A stretch of DNA of 64,000 bases from contig NZ_CP149817.1 of assembly GCF_037935975.1 (NCBI RefSeq), positions 4,712,001 through 4,776,000 of the forward strand, read 5' to 3'. Positions 36,043 to 43,875 of the stretch are shown here, piece after piece (within the stretch, counting starts at the first letter, position 1; each line of letters opens with the position of its first letter). The translations under genes were made by a program, and so were the position numbers. Source of the stretch: Teredinibacter turnerae. GTDB lineage: Bacteria > Pseudomonadota > Gammaproteobacteria > Pseudomonadales > Cellvibrionaceae. The notes below the pieces were generated by a model that saw only the letters and a list, made by a program, of their open reading frames with translations, searched no databases and was not told the DNA's origin.

Positions 36043-37227
36043 TTACTGGCTGACGTCCTTGTTAACTAGGCCCTTAACGTGGGTCGCCCAAGCATTCACC
36101 GCTTCCAGGGCTTCAGAATCGTAGTTATGCCAGTTGTAATGAGCCTCTGTAACATCATTGGCATTGGCGGCATGGCCCAAAACCCGCTTGATGACCTCTG
36201 CCCGGTAACCCAACATTGCCAGACCGCTGGCCAGAGTCCGGCGCAGGTCGTGTAACCGCCAATCAGGGATCGGGGCTTCTAGTTCTTCTTCTATAAGTGT
36301 ATCCAGCTTGGTTTTGGCCTTACTCCAGCCGGAGATCGGCGACCGCCCATTGGTTGTGAAGACATATTCGCCAATACAGGGCATCCCCTCCAAAATGACT
36401 TGGGCTTCCGACGACAGCGCCACTTTAAAATCACGCCCGCCTTTCATACGGGAAGCCGGGAGGGAGGCGAAGTCCCCTTCCAGCTCGTCCCAGCGAAGAT
36501 ATGAAGCCTCATCCCTACGGACACCTGTGGTGAGCAGGAACCGGACGCAGTTACCGAAGGCCCCGCCCATTTTCTCTGAGGCTCGCCACACGGCTGCAAT
36601 CTCGGCTTGATCCAGGATACGGCTGCGGGGTTTTGACTTATGGCGGCGGGCAACGCCCAACACCGGATTTGTCTCTACAACTTCCCGCTCCATAAGCCAT
36701 TTGAACAACTTGGACAGATAGGCCCGCAGGTGATTGGACTGGCCGGGAGTCTTGGAGGCCAACTTGTCCAGCAGCTCCACCACATCCCGGCGGCGAATGT
36801 CTTTGGCTGGCCGGTCGCCCCATTCAGGGATGGCGAACCGCTCCAATGCTCGGTCTACCGACTTCCACGTTTTCAGGTTCGGCTTGCAGTACTTCTTAAC
36901 AAAGTCATTGGCGCAGGACTCGAAGCTGTAGAGCTGGCGTTCCCGCTCCTCGACTTTCTTATCTTCAACGGGATCACCACCCCGTTGAACTTCGGCCCTT
37001 GCATCCCGGCCCCGCTCTCTGGCCAGCTTCAACGATACGCCGGGGTACACCCCCAAGCTGAGGCGCTTAGCCTTATTGCGGGTACGGTAGGTAAAACTCC
37101 AAGACTTGGTACCGGAAGGCAGAAGCCTCAACACAAGGCCGGGGACTTCTGAATCGTATATGTCTCTGCGATTATCTGGGGTAGGCATCTTTTCGATGGC
37201 AACGGCGGTCAACTTCACACTGCCCAT
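36043..37227 (-). CDS. int: Tyrosine integrase (P4/DUF4102 type)
   Basis: 394 aa from the ATG at 37227 (GSVKLTAVAIEKMPTPDNRR); an ATG 12 codons earlier is possible. The N-terminal arm-binding domain has the DUF4102 pattern (DSEVPGLVLRLLPSGTKSWS FTYRTRNKAKRLSLGVYPG). The core-binding SAM-like domain follows, and then the catalytic domain with Arg in LTTGVRRDEASYLRW, HDLRRTLASGLAMLG (HxxR) and the nucleophile Tyr in VTEAHYNWHNY. This class usually recombines in tRNA anticodon or T-loops. The start lies about 170 bases from the right att core, as expected. It should join and excise the 28200-37394 element. Confidence 0.93.
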   Translation of the reverse strand: MGSVKLTAVAIEKMPTPDNRRDIYDSEVPGLVLRLLPSGTKSWSFTYRTRNKAKRLSLGVYPGVSLKLARERGRDARAEVQRGGDPVEDKKVEERERQLYSFESCANDFVKKYCKPNLKTWKSVDRALERFAIPEWGDRPAKDIRRRDVVELLDKLASKTPGQSNHLRAYLSKLFKWLMEREVVETNPVLGVARRHKSKPRSRILDQAEIAAVWRASEKMGGAFGNCVRFLLTTGVRRDEASYLRWDELEGDFASLPASRMKGGRDFKVALSSEAQVILEGMPCIGEYVFTTNGRSPISGWSKAKTKLDTLIEEELEAPIPDWRLHDLRRTLASGLAMLGYRAEVIKRVLGHAANANDVTEAHYNWHNYDSEALEAVNAWATHVKGLVNKDVSQ

Positions 37228-37394
37228 GTTGTAATCCTCAAGGTGGTATTGGTGGGGGTACAAACGGGGTAATCTTTAATGACCACCCTTGAGAATTGAT
37301 AATCAGTAGAATTTGGCTGAAAGGCACCGTATTTCAGGGAGTTAGCAGCTAATTAGAGAAGTGGTAATATTGACTGAGAAACGTTATTCTGGGC

Positions 37395-37439
37395 CTCATA
37401 ATCGGCAGGTCCCCAGTTCAAGTCTGGGAAGGCCCACCA
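37395..37439 (+). pseudogene. 3' half of the split tRNA-Ile(CAU) gene (attR)
   Basis: It begins with the anticodon-loop core CTCATAATC and continues through TCGGC, the variable loop, T-arm CCCAG-TTCAAGT-CTGGG, acceptor AAGGCCC and ACCA. Its acceptor complements GGGCCTT at 28159, so the two fragments were one gene. Sequence left of the core (gggc) belongs to the element. Confidence 0.85.
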
Positions 37440-37848
37440 TTTAAACCTTTCGATTCAATAAGTTTGGTATTGAAACCATAATGTGGCCGCATTGGCCAGG
37501 TTATGCTTCCATAGGTAAGCAAAATTGGCCTCACGCCAAATAGCAAAATCCTCTCGAAACAACCTCCTCTCACCTACTACTCACGGCAACCCAAACCTGC
37601 ACATGCGATAGTGCCTGTACGCACTACCTCTCGCCACTCTTACCCACTACTATTCTGCCGTGAAATATAAATTACGCGCGATTACGCATATGGCATATAT
37701 CTCTGCGTAATTTAGAAAAACTTCAGCCCATTTTTAAAAACCAAACCCGCATAATTCAATTGCAACTCACAAAATACTAGGTAAGTATCAAAGTCGTGTT
37801 ATGCTCCTTGCTCTTCCGACAACCTGATTACCAGCCGGAGGCACAGCC
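37440..37848. other. Intergenic region between the element and the defence locus
   Basis: 409 bases, AT-rich to the right. An 8-base inverted repeat attacgca / tgcgtaat (37681-37688, 37704-37711) lies about 140 bases before the XRE gene and could be its operator. No gene seen. Confidence 0.4.
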
Positions 37849-38073
37849 ATGATCCGCTGCCATCTCGCCCGCATGATGGGCGAGCACAAGATGCGTATTG
37901 CCGACGTTGCCAGAAAAACGGGGTTAAGCCGCGCCACGGTGACACTGCTCTATAAAGAGACGGCCCAGAAAGTGGACCTAGAGGCCATTGAACAGATCTG
38001 CGTACTATTTGAGTGCGCTGTGGGCGACTTGCTGGAGTTGGTGCCTAACCCAAGTGACCAAGGAGTGGCCTGA
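37849..38073 (+). CDS. XRE-family regulator of the defence locus
   Basis: 74 aa, a single Cro/CI-type helix-turn-helix. The segments RIADVARKTGLSRATVTLLY and LEAIEQICVLFECAVGDLLE show the full HTH plus the DLL ending typical of small YozG-like regulators. An adequate CGGAGG ribosome site precedes the ATG. The stop overlaps the hsdR-like start by one base. Such regulators commonly head restriction loci and delay nuclease expression. Confidence 0.85.
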   Translation: MIRCHLARMMGEHKMRIADVARKTGLSRATVTLLYKETAQKVDLEAIEQICVLFECAVGDLLELVPNPSDQGVA

Positions 38074-39329
38074 TGGCATCTGAAGCAGATACCCGAGCAA
38101 ATTATATCGATCCTGCATTACGGGTAGCCGACTGGCAACCAAGCAACATCATTCGGGAGCATTACTTCACCGACGGTAGAAAGATGGCCGGAGGAGTACG
38201 TGGGCGACGTTGCTTGGTGGATTACTTGCTTCACAAAGACAACCGCTATCTGGCTGTAGTAGAAGCCAAGAAAGAATCCGAGCATCCAACAAAAGGACTG
38301 CAACAGGCCATCGACTATGCGAACAAACTTCGTGTTCGTTTCGTCTATTCCAGTAACGGCAAACAAGCCTACGAATTCGATCTGGAAACAGGCGAAGGCG
38401 ATTACATTGAGTTTTACCCAACGCCTGCTGAACTGGAAAGGCGTTATGCCGGAGAAACGACAGATTTAAGCCAAGAGTTAAGAAACATCCCCTTCCATTT
38501 AGAGGGGGCCATGCAACCACGTTATTATCAGGAGCTCGCAGTTCATGCAGCTACCGATGCCATCGGCCAAGGCAAATCCCGCATTTTACTCACGCTGGCC
38601 ACCGGTACCGGTAAAACCTTCATCGCCTTTCAAATTGTTCATAAGGTATTTCAGGCACGCTGGAACCGAGATAATCCCGGTTCACGCAGACCACGGGTCT
38701 TGTTTCTGGCTGACCGTAATATCCTGGCCGACCAAGCCATTAACACCTTCAACCCCTATGAAAAAGACCTGATCAAAATCAACGGGGAAGAAGTGCGTAA
38801 ACGCAATGGTGCGGTGCCAACCAATGCCCACATATTTTTCGCGATCTATCAGGCGATTGCGGAGCGCGCCAGTTCTGAGAAAGAAAGTATTGATGGCTAC
38901 TACAAAGTCTATCCCAAGGATTTCTTTGATTTGTTGTTGATTGATGAGTGTCACCGTGGCGCTGCCAACGAAGCAGGATCGTGGCTAGCGATACTCGATC
39001 ACTTCAGTAACGCCGTGCACCTCGGTTTAACCGCCACTCCGAAACGCACAGACAACGTAGACACCTATGAATATTTTGGCCAACCCGCATATGTCTATTC
39101 ACTGAAGGACGGTATCAATGATGGCTTCTTGACTCCCTACCGAGTTAAGCGAGTTAGAACCAATCTGGATGAATTGGTGCTCACCAAAGCTGACATGATC
39201 GTCGAAGGTGAATCTGGTCAGTATTTGTATCAGGTCGAAGACTACGACCGCAAAATTATTGTTGATGAACGCACAGAACTCGTCGCCAAAGCGATCTTAC
39301 AAAACATCAATTCTCGATTCCGCCTTTAA
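38073..39329 (+). CDS. Type I restriction HsdR-like protein, truncated after the first helicase domain
   Basis: 418 aa against roughly 780-1000 for complete HsdR. The N-terminal PD-(D/E)xK nuclease is present (CLVDYLLHKDNRYLAVVEAK KES). The first RecA domain of an SF2 helicase has motif I ATGTGKTFIAFQIVH, motif II LLIDECHRGAANE and motif III LGLTATPKRTDNVD. The frame ends shortly after VEDYDRKIIVDERTELVAK; the second RecA domain (motifs IV-VI) and the HsdM-binding C-terminus are missing. ATP-driven translocation therefore should not work. No hsdM or hsdS is nearby. The break lies just before the SIR2 gene, suggesting replacement of the rest of a restriction operon. Confidence 0.85.
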   Translation: MASEADTRANYIDPALRVADWQPSNIIREHYFTDGRKMAGGVRGRRCLVDYLLHKDNRYLAVVEAKKESEHPTKGLQQAIDYANKLRVRFVYSSNGKQAYEFDLETGEGDYIEFYPTPAELERRYAGETTDLSQELRNIPFHLEGAMQPRYYQELAVHAATDAIGQGKSRILLTLATGTGKTFIAFQIVHKVFQARWNRDNPGSRRPRVLFLADRNILADQAINTFNPYEKDLIKINGEEVRKRNGAVPTNAHIFFAIYQAIAERASSEKESIDGYYKVYPKDFFDLLLIDECHRGAANEAGSWLAILDHFSNAVHLGLTATPKRTDNVDTYEYFGQPAYVYSLKDGINDGFLTPYRVKRVRTNLDELVLTKADMIVEGESGQYLYQVEDYDRKIIVDERTELVAKAILQNINSRFRL

Positions 39330-39351
39330 AGGCGAGCTCTAAGGAGGGAGT

Positions 39352-40494
39352 ATGGCATTCGATACCACAGTTTTTGAACAAAAAGAGTTCAAAGAAGCAA
39401 TCAATAAGCTCGAAGAATTGCTCTCACATTCAAAAGCGGTTCTGCTTGGTGCTGGGGCCAGTTTCTGTGCAGGCCTTCCATTAACGAATCAGCTAACAGA
39501 AAGGGCCCTAGGAAGTGGAAAGCTCTCTGCTGATTCAAACCAGATATTGACTGCCATACAAACTTCTTTTGTTGGAGCCAATCCCGCATCACACATCGAA
39601 GATTATTTAAGCGAACTAATCGATTGGCTAGCTATAACGGCTCGTCGAGCAAATCGTAATGTACCTGCCAGTCAGGTAGCGATTGGTGGATCTGCTTACA
39701 GTAACGAGCAGTTGATACAAGCGATTAACGAGATAAAGCTCGCCATTTTTGACGTAATTAATGTTGCCATCGACTCCGCGACACACGAGCGTTTTGTTCA
39801 GGCGCTGCATCGCCCCATGCGACCCGGGAAAGACAACCAGCCAAATACCATTGACTATCTGGTAATGAATTACGATACCTTGATTGAAGACTCGCTCGCG
39901 CTCTCACAACTTCGCTATGCCGATGGCCTGGAGGGTGGTGTATCTGGGTGGTGGAATCCTTCAACGTTTGAGCAAAACAATCTGGACGCCCGCGTGTTTA
40001 AATTACATGGCTCTATTAATTGGGCAGAACACCCTTCCTCATTAACGCCGCTACGTATTGCTCCCCACTTGAAATGCGGCCAAGGCCAATCCACCAAAAT
40101 TATGATCTGGCCAGCCTCGACAAAATATCGTGAAACGCAACTGGACCCTTATGCGAATTTACTGCACCGAGCGCGAGCGGTGCTAAATCCCCGCGATGGC
40201 AGCCAGCGCGTACTGTTGATTGTGGGCTATAGCTTTGGTGATGCGCACATCAATCTTGAAATCGAGCGCGGCTTGAAGGCTTCAAATGGCAATTTAACGG
40301 TCATTGTGTTTACCAGCGATGCAGAACCCGACGGTATATTGAAGATTTGGAACGACGATAACGCAATTAACGAACAACTGCTTATTTTTGCCGATAAAGG
40401 TTTTTATCACGCCGACCACAAGGCAACCTCTGCTAATAGCATTGAATGGTGGAAGTTTGAAAACCTGACTCGGATTATTGAAGGGGGTATTTGA
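39352..40494 (+). CDS. SIR2-domain defence effector (SIR2-HerA system)
   Basis: 380 aa. SIR2-fold NADase expected to deplete NAD+ on phage infection. Motifs: AVLLGAGASFCAGLPLTNQL (GAGxS nucleotide loop), DYLVMNYDTLIEDSLALSQL, VFKLHGSINWAEH with the catalytic His, and LLIVGYSFGDAHINLEIERG. An AAGGAGGGAG ribosome site stands before the ATG. The next gene, a HerA ATPase, starts one base after its stop. SIR2 and HerA together form the known SIR2-HerA (Nezha) antiphage complex, in which the HerA hexamer organises SIR2 rings. Confidence 0.92.
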   Translation: MAFDTTVFEQKEFKEAINKLEELLSHSKAVLLGAGASFCAGLPLTNQLTERALGSGKLSADSNQILTAIQTSFVGANPASHIEDYLSELIDWLAITARRANRNVPASQVAIGGSAYSNEQLIQAINEIKLAIFDVINVAIDSATHERFVQALHRPMRPGKDNQPNTIDYLVMNYDTLIEDSLALSQLRYADGLEGGVSGWWNPSTFEQNNLDARVFKLHGSINWAEHPSSLTPLRIAPHLKCGQGQSTKIMIWPASTKYRETQLDPYANLLHRARAVLNPRDGSQRVLLIVGYSFGDAHINLEIERGLKASNGNLTVIVFTSDAEPDGILKIWNDDNAINEQLLIFADKGFYHADHKATSANSIEWWKFENLTRIIEGGI

Positions 40495-40495
40495 T

Positions 40496-42238
40496 ATGGA
40501 CAACAAATACATAAAGCCTATTGAGAATCTATCCATCGGTAAAATTATTGAGGTGGATGGCTCGCGTATTATCGCCGAGCTCGATCCTGCTATTTCTGAT
40601 TTATCCCGAGTTTTTGCTGGTAAAAACTATCCGATTGGGCAGTTTGGCTCAATTATTAAAGTGCATTTTGGCCGTCGGTCTATTTACGGCTTGGTCAGCC
40701 GCTTACGCATGAAGTCAGACTATCAGCTAGAAAAGGGCTTGCCGGTTGCCTCTTCTGATGAGCGCATTATTGAAGCGGATTTGTTCGGTGAGGGTGAATG
40801 GCGTAGAAAGGGCGAAAGCGAATTTGCTCTTGAATTTGAGCGAGGTGTAGCCACCTACCCACTGCCTCAGCAAACGATTTATCTAACACCCAAATCAGAG
40901 CTGAGGTTTATTTACGGTGACGCAAAAGGCGCCGTGATTCAACTGGGTGAGCACGTTGGCTCAGGCGGCGCACCTTGCTATGCCGAACTCAATGAGTTGC
41001 TCGGTAAACACACGGCCATATTGGGTTCTACCGGTGCAGGAAAATCGGGCACCGTTGCGGCGGTTATACACAGCATTCTCGAACGTGGTCAGCTTGCCAA
41101 GCATGAGCACTGGCACCCACAAATTATTATCCTCGACCCTCATAATGAATACGGTAAAGCGTTTCCAGCACACCAACGTTTATCGACCGATGAAGGTTCG
41201 CTAAAACTACCGTATTGGTTGCTCGATTTAGAAGAGTCACTGAGTTTGTTTATCGGCAAGACCGAGTTTGCTGCAACCTCACAATCAAATATTATCAAAA
41301 ATGCGCTGATCATAGTGCGTGAACAAGCATCTGAGCAGCTTGGGCTTGATAAAAGCCAATTAACGGTTGATTCGCCGATACCCTACATTATCGGCACTGC
41401 AGAAGGCTTAGATCATTTCGGTTTCAAAGATGGCGCTCGCTACAAAGAAGGATTAATTGGCGCAATTAACGCACAGCGCCCGGATAACAAAGATAAAAAG
41501 GCCCATGAGGATTACAACAAAGTCATTCGCAAGATTGACTCATTGCTAAAGGATGGCCGTCTAAAATTTATGATGGAAAGCTGGAACGGTGACGAAGATC
41601 CACTACCCACTATCGTCAACCAATTTTTAACCCAACAAACCACCGTTCAGATAGTGGACCTGTCAGGTGTGCCCAACGAAGTAGCAGGGGTTGCCAGTGC
41701 CGCCATCGCCAGAATTGTTTTCCAGCTCAAAGTCTGGCAAACGGAAGCAGAGCGCAAAGATAGCCCCGTGCTGTTGGTGTGCGAAGAAGCACACCGTTAC
41801 GTACCGAATCGTGGTGAGGCTCAGTATGAGGCTGCTCAATCTGCAATTCGTCGAATTGCAAAGGAAGGTCGAAAATATGGCGTTGGACTGTTATTAGTTT
41901 CGCAGAGGCCTAGTGAAGTTGAAGCAACCGTACTGTCACAGTGCAATTCATGGATAGTACTTCGAATAACGAATGATTCCGACCGCGAGCATGTTCGCAG
42001 TGTATTACCAGATTCGATGTCCGGCTTAACCAAAATGCTTTCCGGTTTAAGGCGTCAGGAGGCCATATTTGTTGGTCAAGCAGCAACGTTACCAACCAGA
42101 GTAATGATTCGAAGTTTATCTGATGACCAACTACCTCGCTCTAATGATGTCGATTTCGACAAAGGCTGGCAGCAACGGGCAATGTCTATCGAACAAATTG
42201 GTGATGTGGTTAAAAAATGGCGGTATCAGTCAAAATGA
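40496..42238 (+). CDS. HerA-family ATPase (SIR2-HerA system)
   Basis: 580 aa from the ATG at 40496, preceded by GAAGGGGG. N-terminal HAS-barrel (IGKIIEVDGSRIIAELDPAI, then FGSIIKVHFGRRSIYGLVSR), followed by the FtsK/HerA ATPase core: Walker A ILGSTGAGKSGTVAAV, Walker B SPVLLVCEEAHRYVPNR, and sensor-like YGVGLLLVSQRPSEVEATVL plus the arginine-finger region DSDREHVRSVLP. It forms hexameric rings and partners with the SIR2 protein upstream. The start is 1 base after the SIR2 stop, and the end overlaps the next gene by ATGA. Confidence 0.93.
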   Translation: MDNKYIKPIENLSIGKIIEVDGSRIIAELDPAISDLSRVFAGKNYPIGQFGSIIKVHFGRRSIYGLVSRLRMKSDYQLEKGLPVASSDERIIEADLFGEGEWRRKGESEFALEFERGVATYPLPQQTIYLTPKSELRFIYGDAKGAVIQLGEHVGSGGAPCYAELNELLGKHTAILGSTGAGKSGTVAAVIHSILERGQLAKHEHWHPQIIILDPHNEYGKAFPAHQRLSTDEGSLKLPYWLLDLEESLSLFIGKTEFAATSQSNIIKNALIIVREQASEQLGLDKSQLTVDSPIPYIIGTAEGLDHFGFKDGARYKEGLIGAINAQRPDNKDKKAHEDYNKVIRKIDSLLKDGRLKFMMESWNGDEDPLPTIVNQFLTQQTTVQIVDLSGVPNEVAGVASAAIARIVFQLKVWQTEAERKDSPVLLVCEEAHRYVPNRGEAQYEAAQSAIRRIAKEGRKYGVGLLLVSQRPSEVEATVLSQCNSWIVLRITNDSDREHVRSVLPDSMSGLTKMLSGLRRQEAIFVGQAATLPTRVMIRSLSDDQLPRSNDVDFDKGWQQRAMSIEQIGDVVKKWRYQSK

Positions 42239-43875
42239 AAAGAAAGCTAGATCGCCTGCTTCGATTTGAAAGTGAAAACGAAGTCGTAGAATTCAAAGAA
42301 GCAAAGAATTCCTACGCCTTCGATAAAATCGGCAAATACTTTTCGGCTCTTTGCAATGAGGCCAATTTAAAGCACCTGAAACGCGCCTGGCTGGTTTTCG
42401 GTGTTAAAGACAACCATACGGTTGTTGGCAGCCAGTTTCGAGCCAACGTCAAGGATTTACAGTCGTTCAAAAAGGAAATCGCCGACAAAACCACCAACCG
42501 CCTGACTTTTGTGGATATTCACGAAGTCGATCACCCCAATGGCCGGGTATTACTGTTCGAAATCCCTGCCGCGCCTCAGGGCTTGCCCATTGCGTGGGAT
42601 GGCCACTACTACGGCAGAGATGGCGAGTCACTAGGGCCGCTGAATTTGGAAGAAATCGAGCGGATACGCGCTCAGAATCGCGCGACCGACTGGAGTGCAG
42701 TGGTGCTGCCATCGGCGTCGGTTAACGACCTTTCTCCCGAAGCCATTGAGATCGCGCGCGAGAACTTTATTCAAAAGAATCCCAAACTGGCAATTGAAGC
42801 TAAACAGTGGGATGTCTCGACATTCTTGAACAAAGCGAAGCTTACTGTTAATGATCAGATCACCCGCACAGCTATTTTGTTGTTGGGCAAAGCGGAAGCG
42901 TCTCACTTTATTAACCCGGCTTCGGCAACCGTCACCTGGATTCTTAAAGACAGAGACGGGCTAGAGCGAGACTACCAGCATTTTGGCTGCCCGCTGTTAT
43001 TGAGCGTAGATGAGGTTTTTCATAAGGTACGGAACCTTAAGTACCGCTATATGAGAGAAGGCTCACTGTTCCCCGAAGAAGTTGATCAGTACGACCCTTA
43101 CATAATCCGTGAAGCACTCAACAATGCGATTGCCCACCAGGATTACGAGTTGGGCGGGAAGGTCTCGGTGGTTGAGTTTGAGGATGGTCGTTTGTGCTTC
43201 AGCAACTTGGGACAGTTCATTCCCGGCTCAGTAGAATCCGTTATACAAGCCGATGCCCCTGAGAGCCGTTACCGCAATCGCTTTTTAACCGACGCTATGG
43301 TCAATTTGAACATGATTGATACCATTGGCAGTGGCATTCGCAAGATGTTCCTCATTCAAAAGAAACGTTACTTTCCTCTGCCGGAATACGAGCTAGAGGA
43401 TAATCGCGTTCAAGTCACCATCACTGGTCGAGTCGTAGATGTAGCCTACGCCAGAAAGCTGGCCGAATACCCAGACCTAACATTGGAAGACATTCTGTTG
43501 CTGGATCGGGTACAAAAACGTAAACCACTCACGGATGATCAGGCCAAACACCTCAAAGCGCTTGGACTGATCGAAGGCCGCAAGCCTAACTTTCATATTT
43601 CTGCACAAGTGGCCGACCATAGTGGGGAACGGGCGCAATATATCCGGAACAGGGCCTTTGATGATCAACACTACAAGCAGATGATTACTGAATATCTGGA
43701 GAAGTTCGGCACAGCGAAGCGTGTAGACATTAACAGGCTTCTTTTAGACAAGCTACCCGATGTTCTGGATGCCACCCAGAAGGATAATAAGGTCAAAAAC
43801 CTGCTACAGGCCTTGAAACAAGAGGGTGTTATTGAGCCTGATGGCAAGTCCTGGCGAATGTCTAAGAAACCGTAG
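42235..43875 (+). CDS. AlbA_2 (Schlafen-type) domain ATP-binding protein
   Basis: 546 aa starting at the ATGA that overlaps the herA stop (KRKLDRLLRFESENEVVEFK). Residues 1-130 are an AlbA_2/Schlafen domain (EFKEAKNSYAFDKIGKYFSA LCNEAN, then RAWLVFGVKDN). Residues about 275-400 form a GHKL-type ATPase with REALNNAIAHQDYELGG and DTIGSGIRKMFLIQKKRYFP. The C-terminus has winged-helix segments (LEDILLLDRVQKRKPLTDDQ; NRLLLDKLPDVLDATQKDNK). Such proteins are frequent companions of type I restriction genes, and this one may be a survivor of the original locus, or a third part of the SIR2-HerA cassette. Role unknown. Confidence 0.85.
   Translation: MKRKLDRLLRFESENEVVEFKEAKNSYAFDKIGKYFSALCNEANLKHLKRAWLVFGVKDNHTVVGSQFRANVKDLQSFKKEIADKTTNRLTFVDIHEVDHPNGRVLLFEIPAAPQGLPIAWDGHYYGRDGESLGPLNLEEIERIRAQNRATDWSAVVLPSASVNDLSPEAIEIARENFIQKNPKLAIEAKQWDVSTFLNKAKLTVNDQITRTAILLLGKAEASHFINPASATVTWILKDRDGLERDYQHFGCPLLLSVDEVFHKVRNLKYRYMREGSLFPEEVDQYDPYIIREALNNAIAHQDYELGGKVSVVEFEDGRLCFSNLGQFIPGSVESVIQADAPESRYRNRFLTDAMVNLNMIDTIGSGIRKMFLIQKKRYFPLPEYELEDNRVQVTITGRVVDVAYARKLAEYPDLTLEDILLLDRVQKRKPLTDDQAKHLKALGLIEGRKPNFHISAQVADHSGERAQYIRNRAFDDQHYKQMITEYLEKFGTAKRVDINRLLLDKLPDVLDATQKDNKVKNLLQALKQEGVIEPDGKSWRMSKKP

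Larger units (their letters stand above)
28200..37394. mobile_element. Satellite-like integrative element inserted in a tRNA gene
   Basis: About 9.2 kb bounded by the shared core CTCATAATC (28191-28199 and 37395-37403). It encodes a tyrosine integrase next to the right end, an AlpA-like excisionase/regulator, a primase-helicase, a DUF3987-like ATPase, a DUF5681 protein and several small unknown genes. There are no capsid, tail or large-terminase genes. That gene set resembles P4-like or PICI-like phage satellites. Codons are more AT-rich than in flanking housekeeping genes. The GGGATAT palindrome cluster at 31897-31987 lies between the leftward replication genes and the rightward unknown genes. 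Confidence 0.85.
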
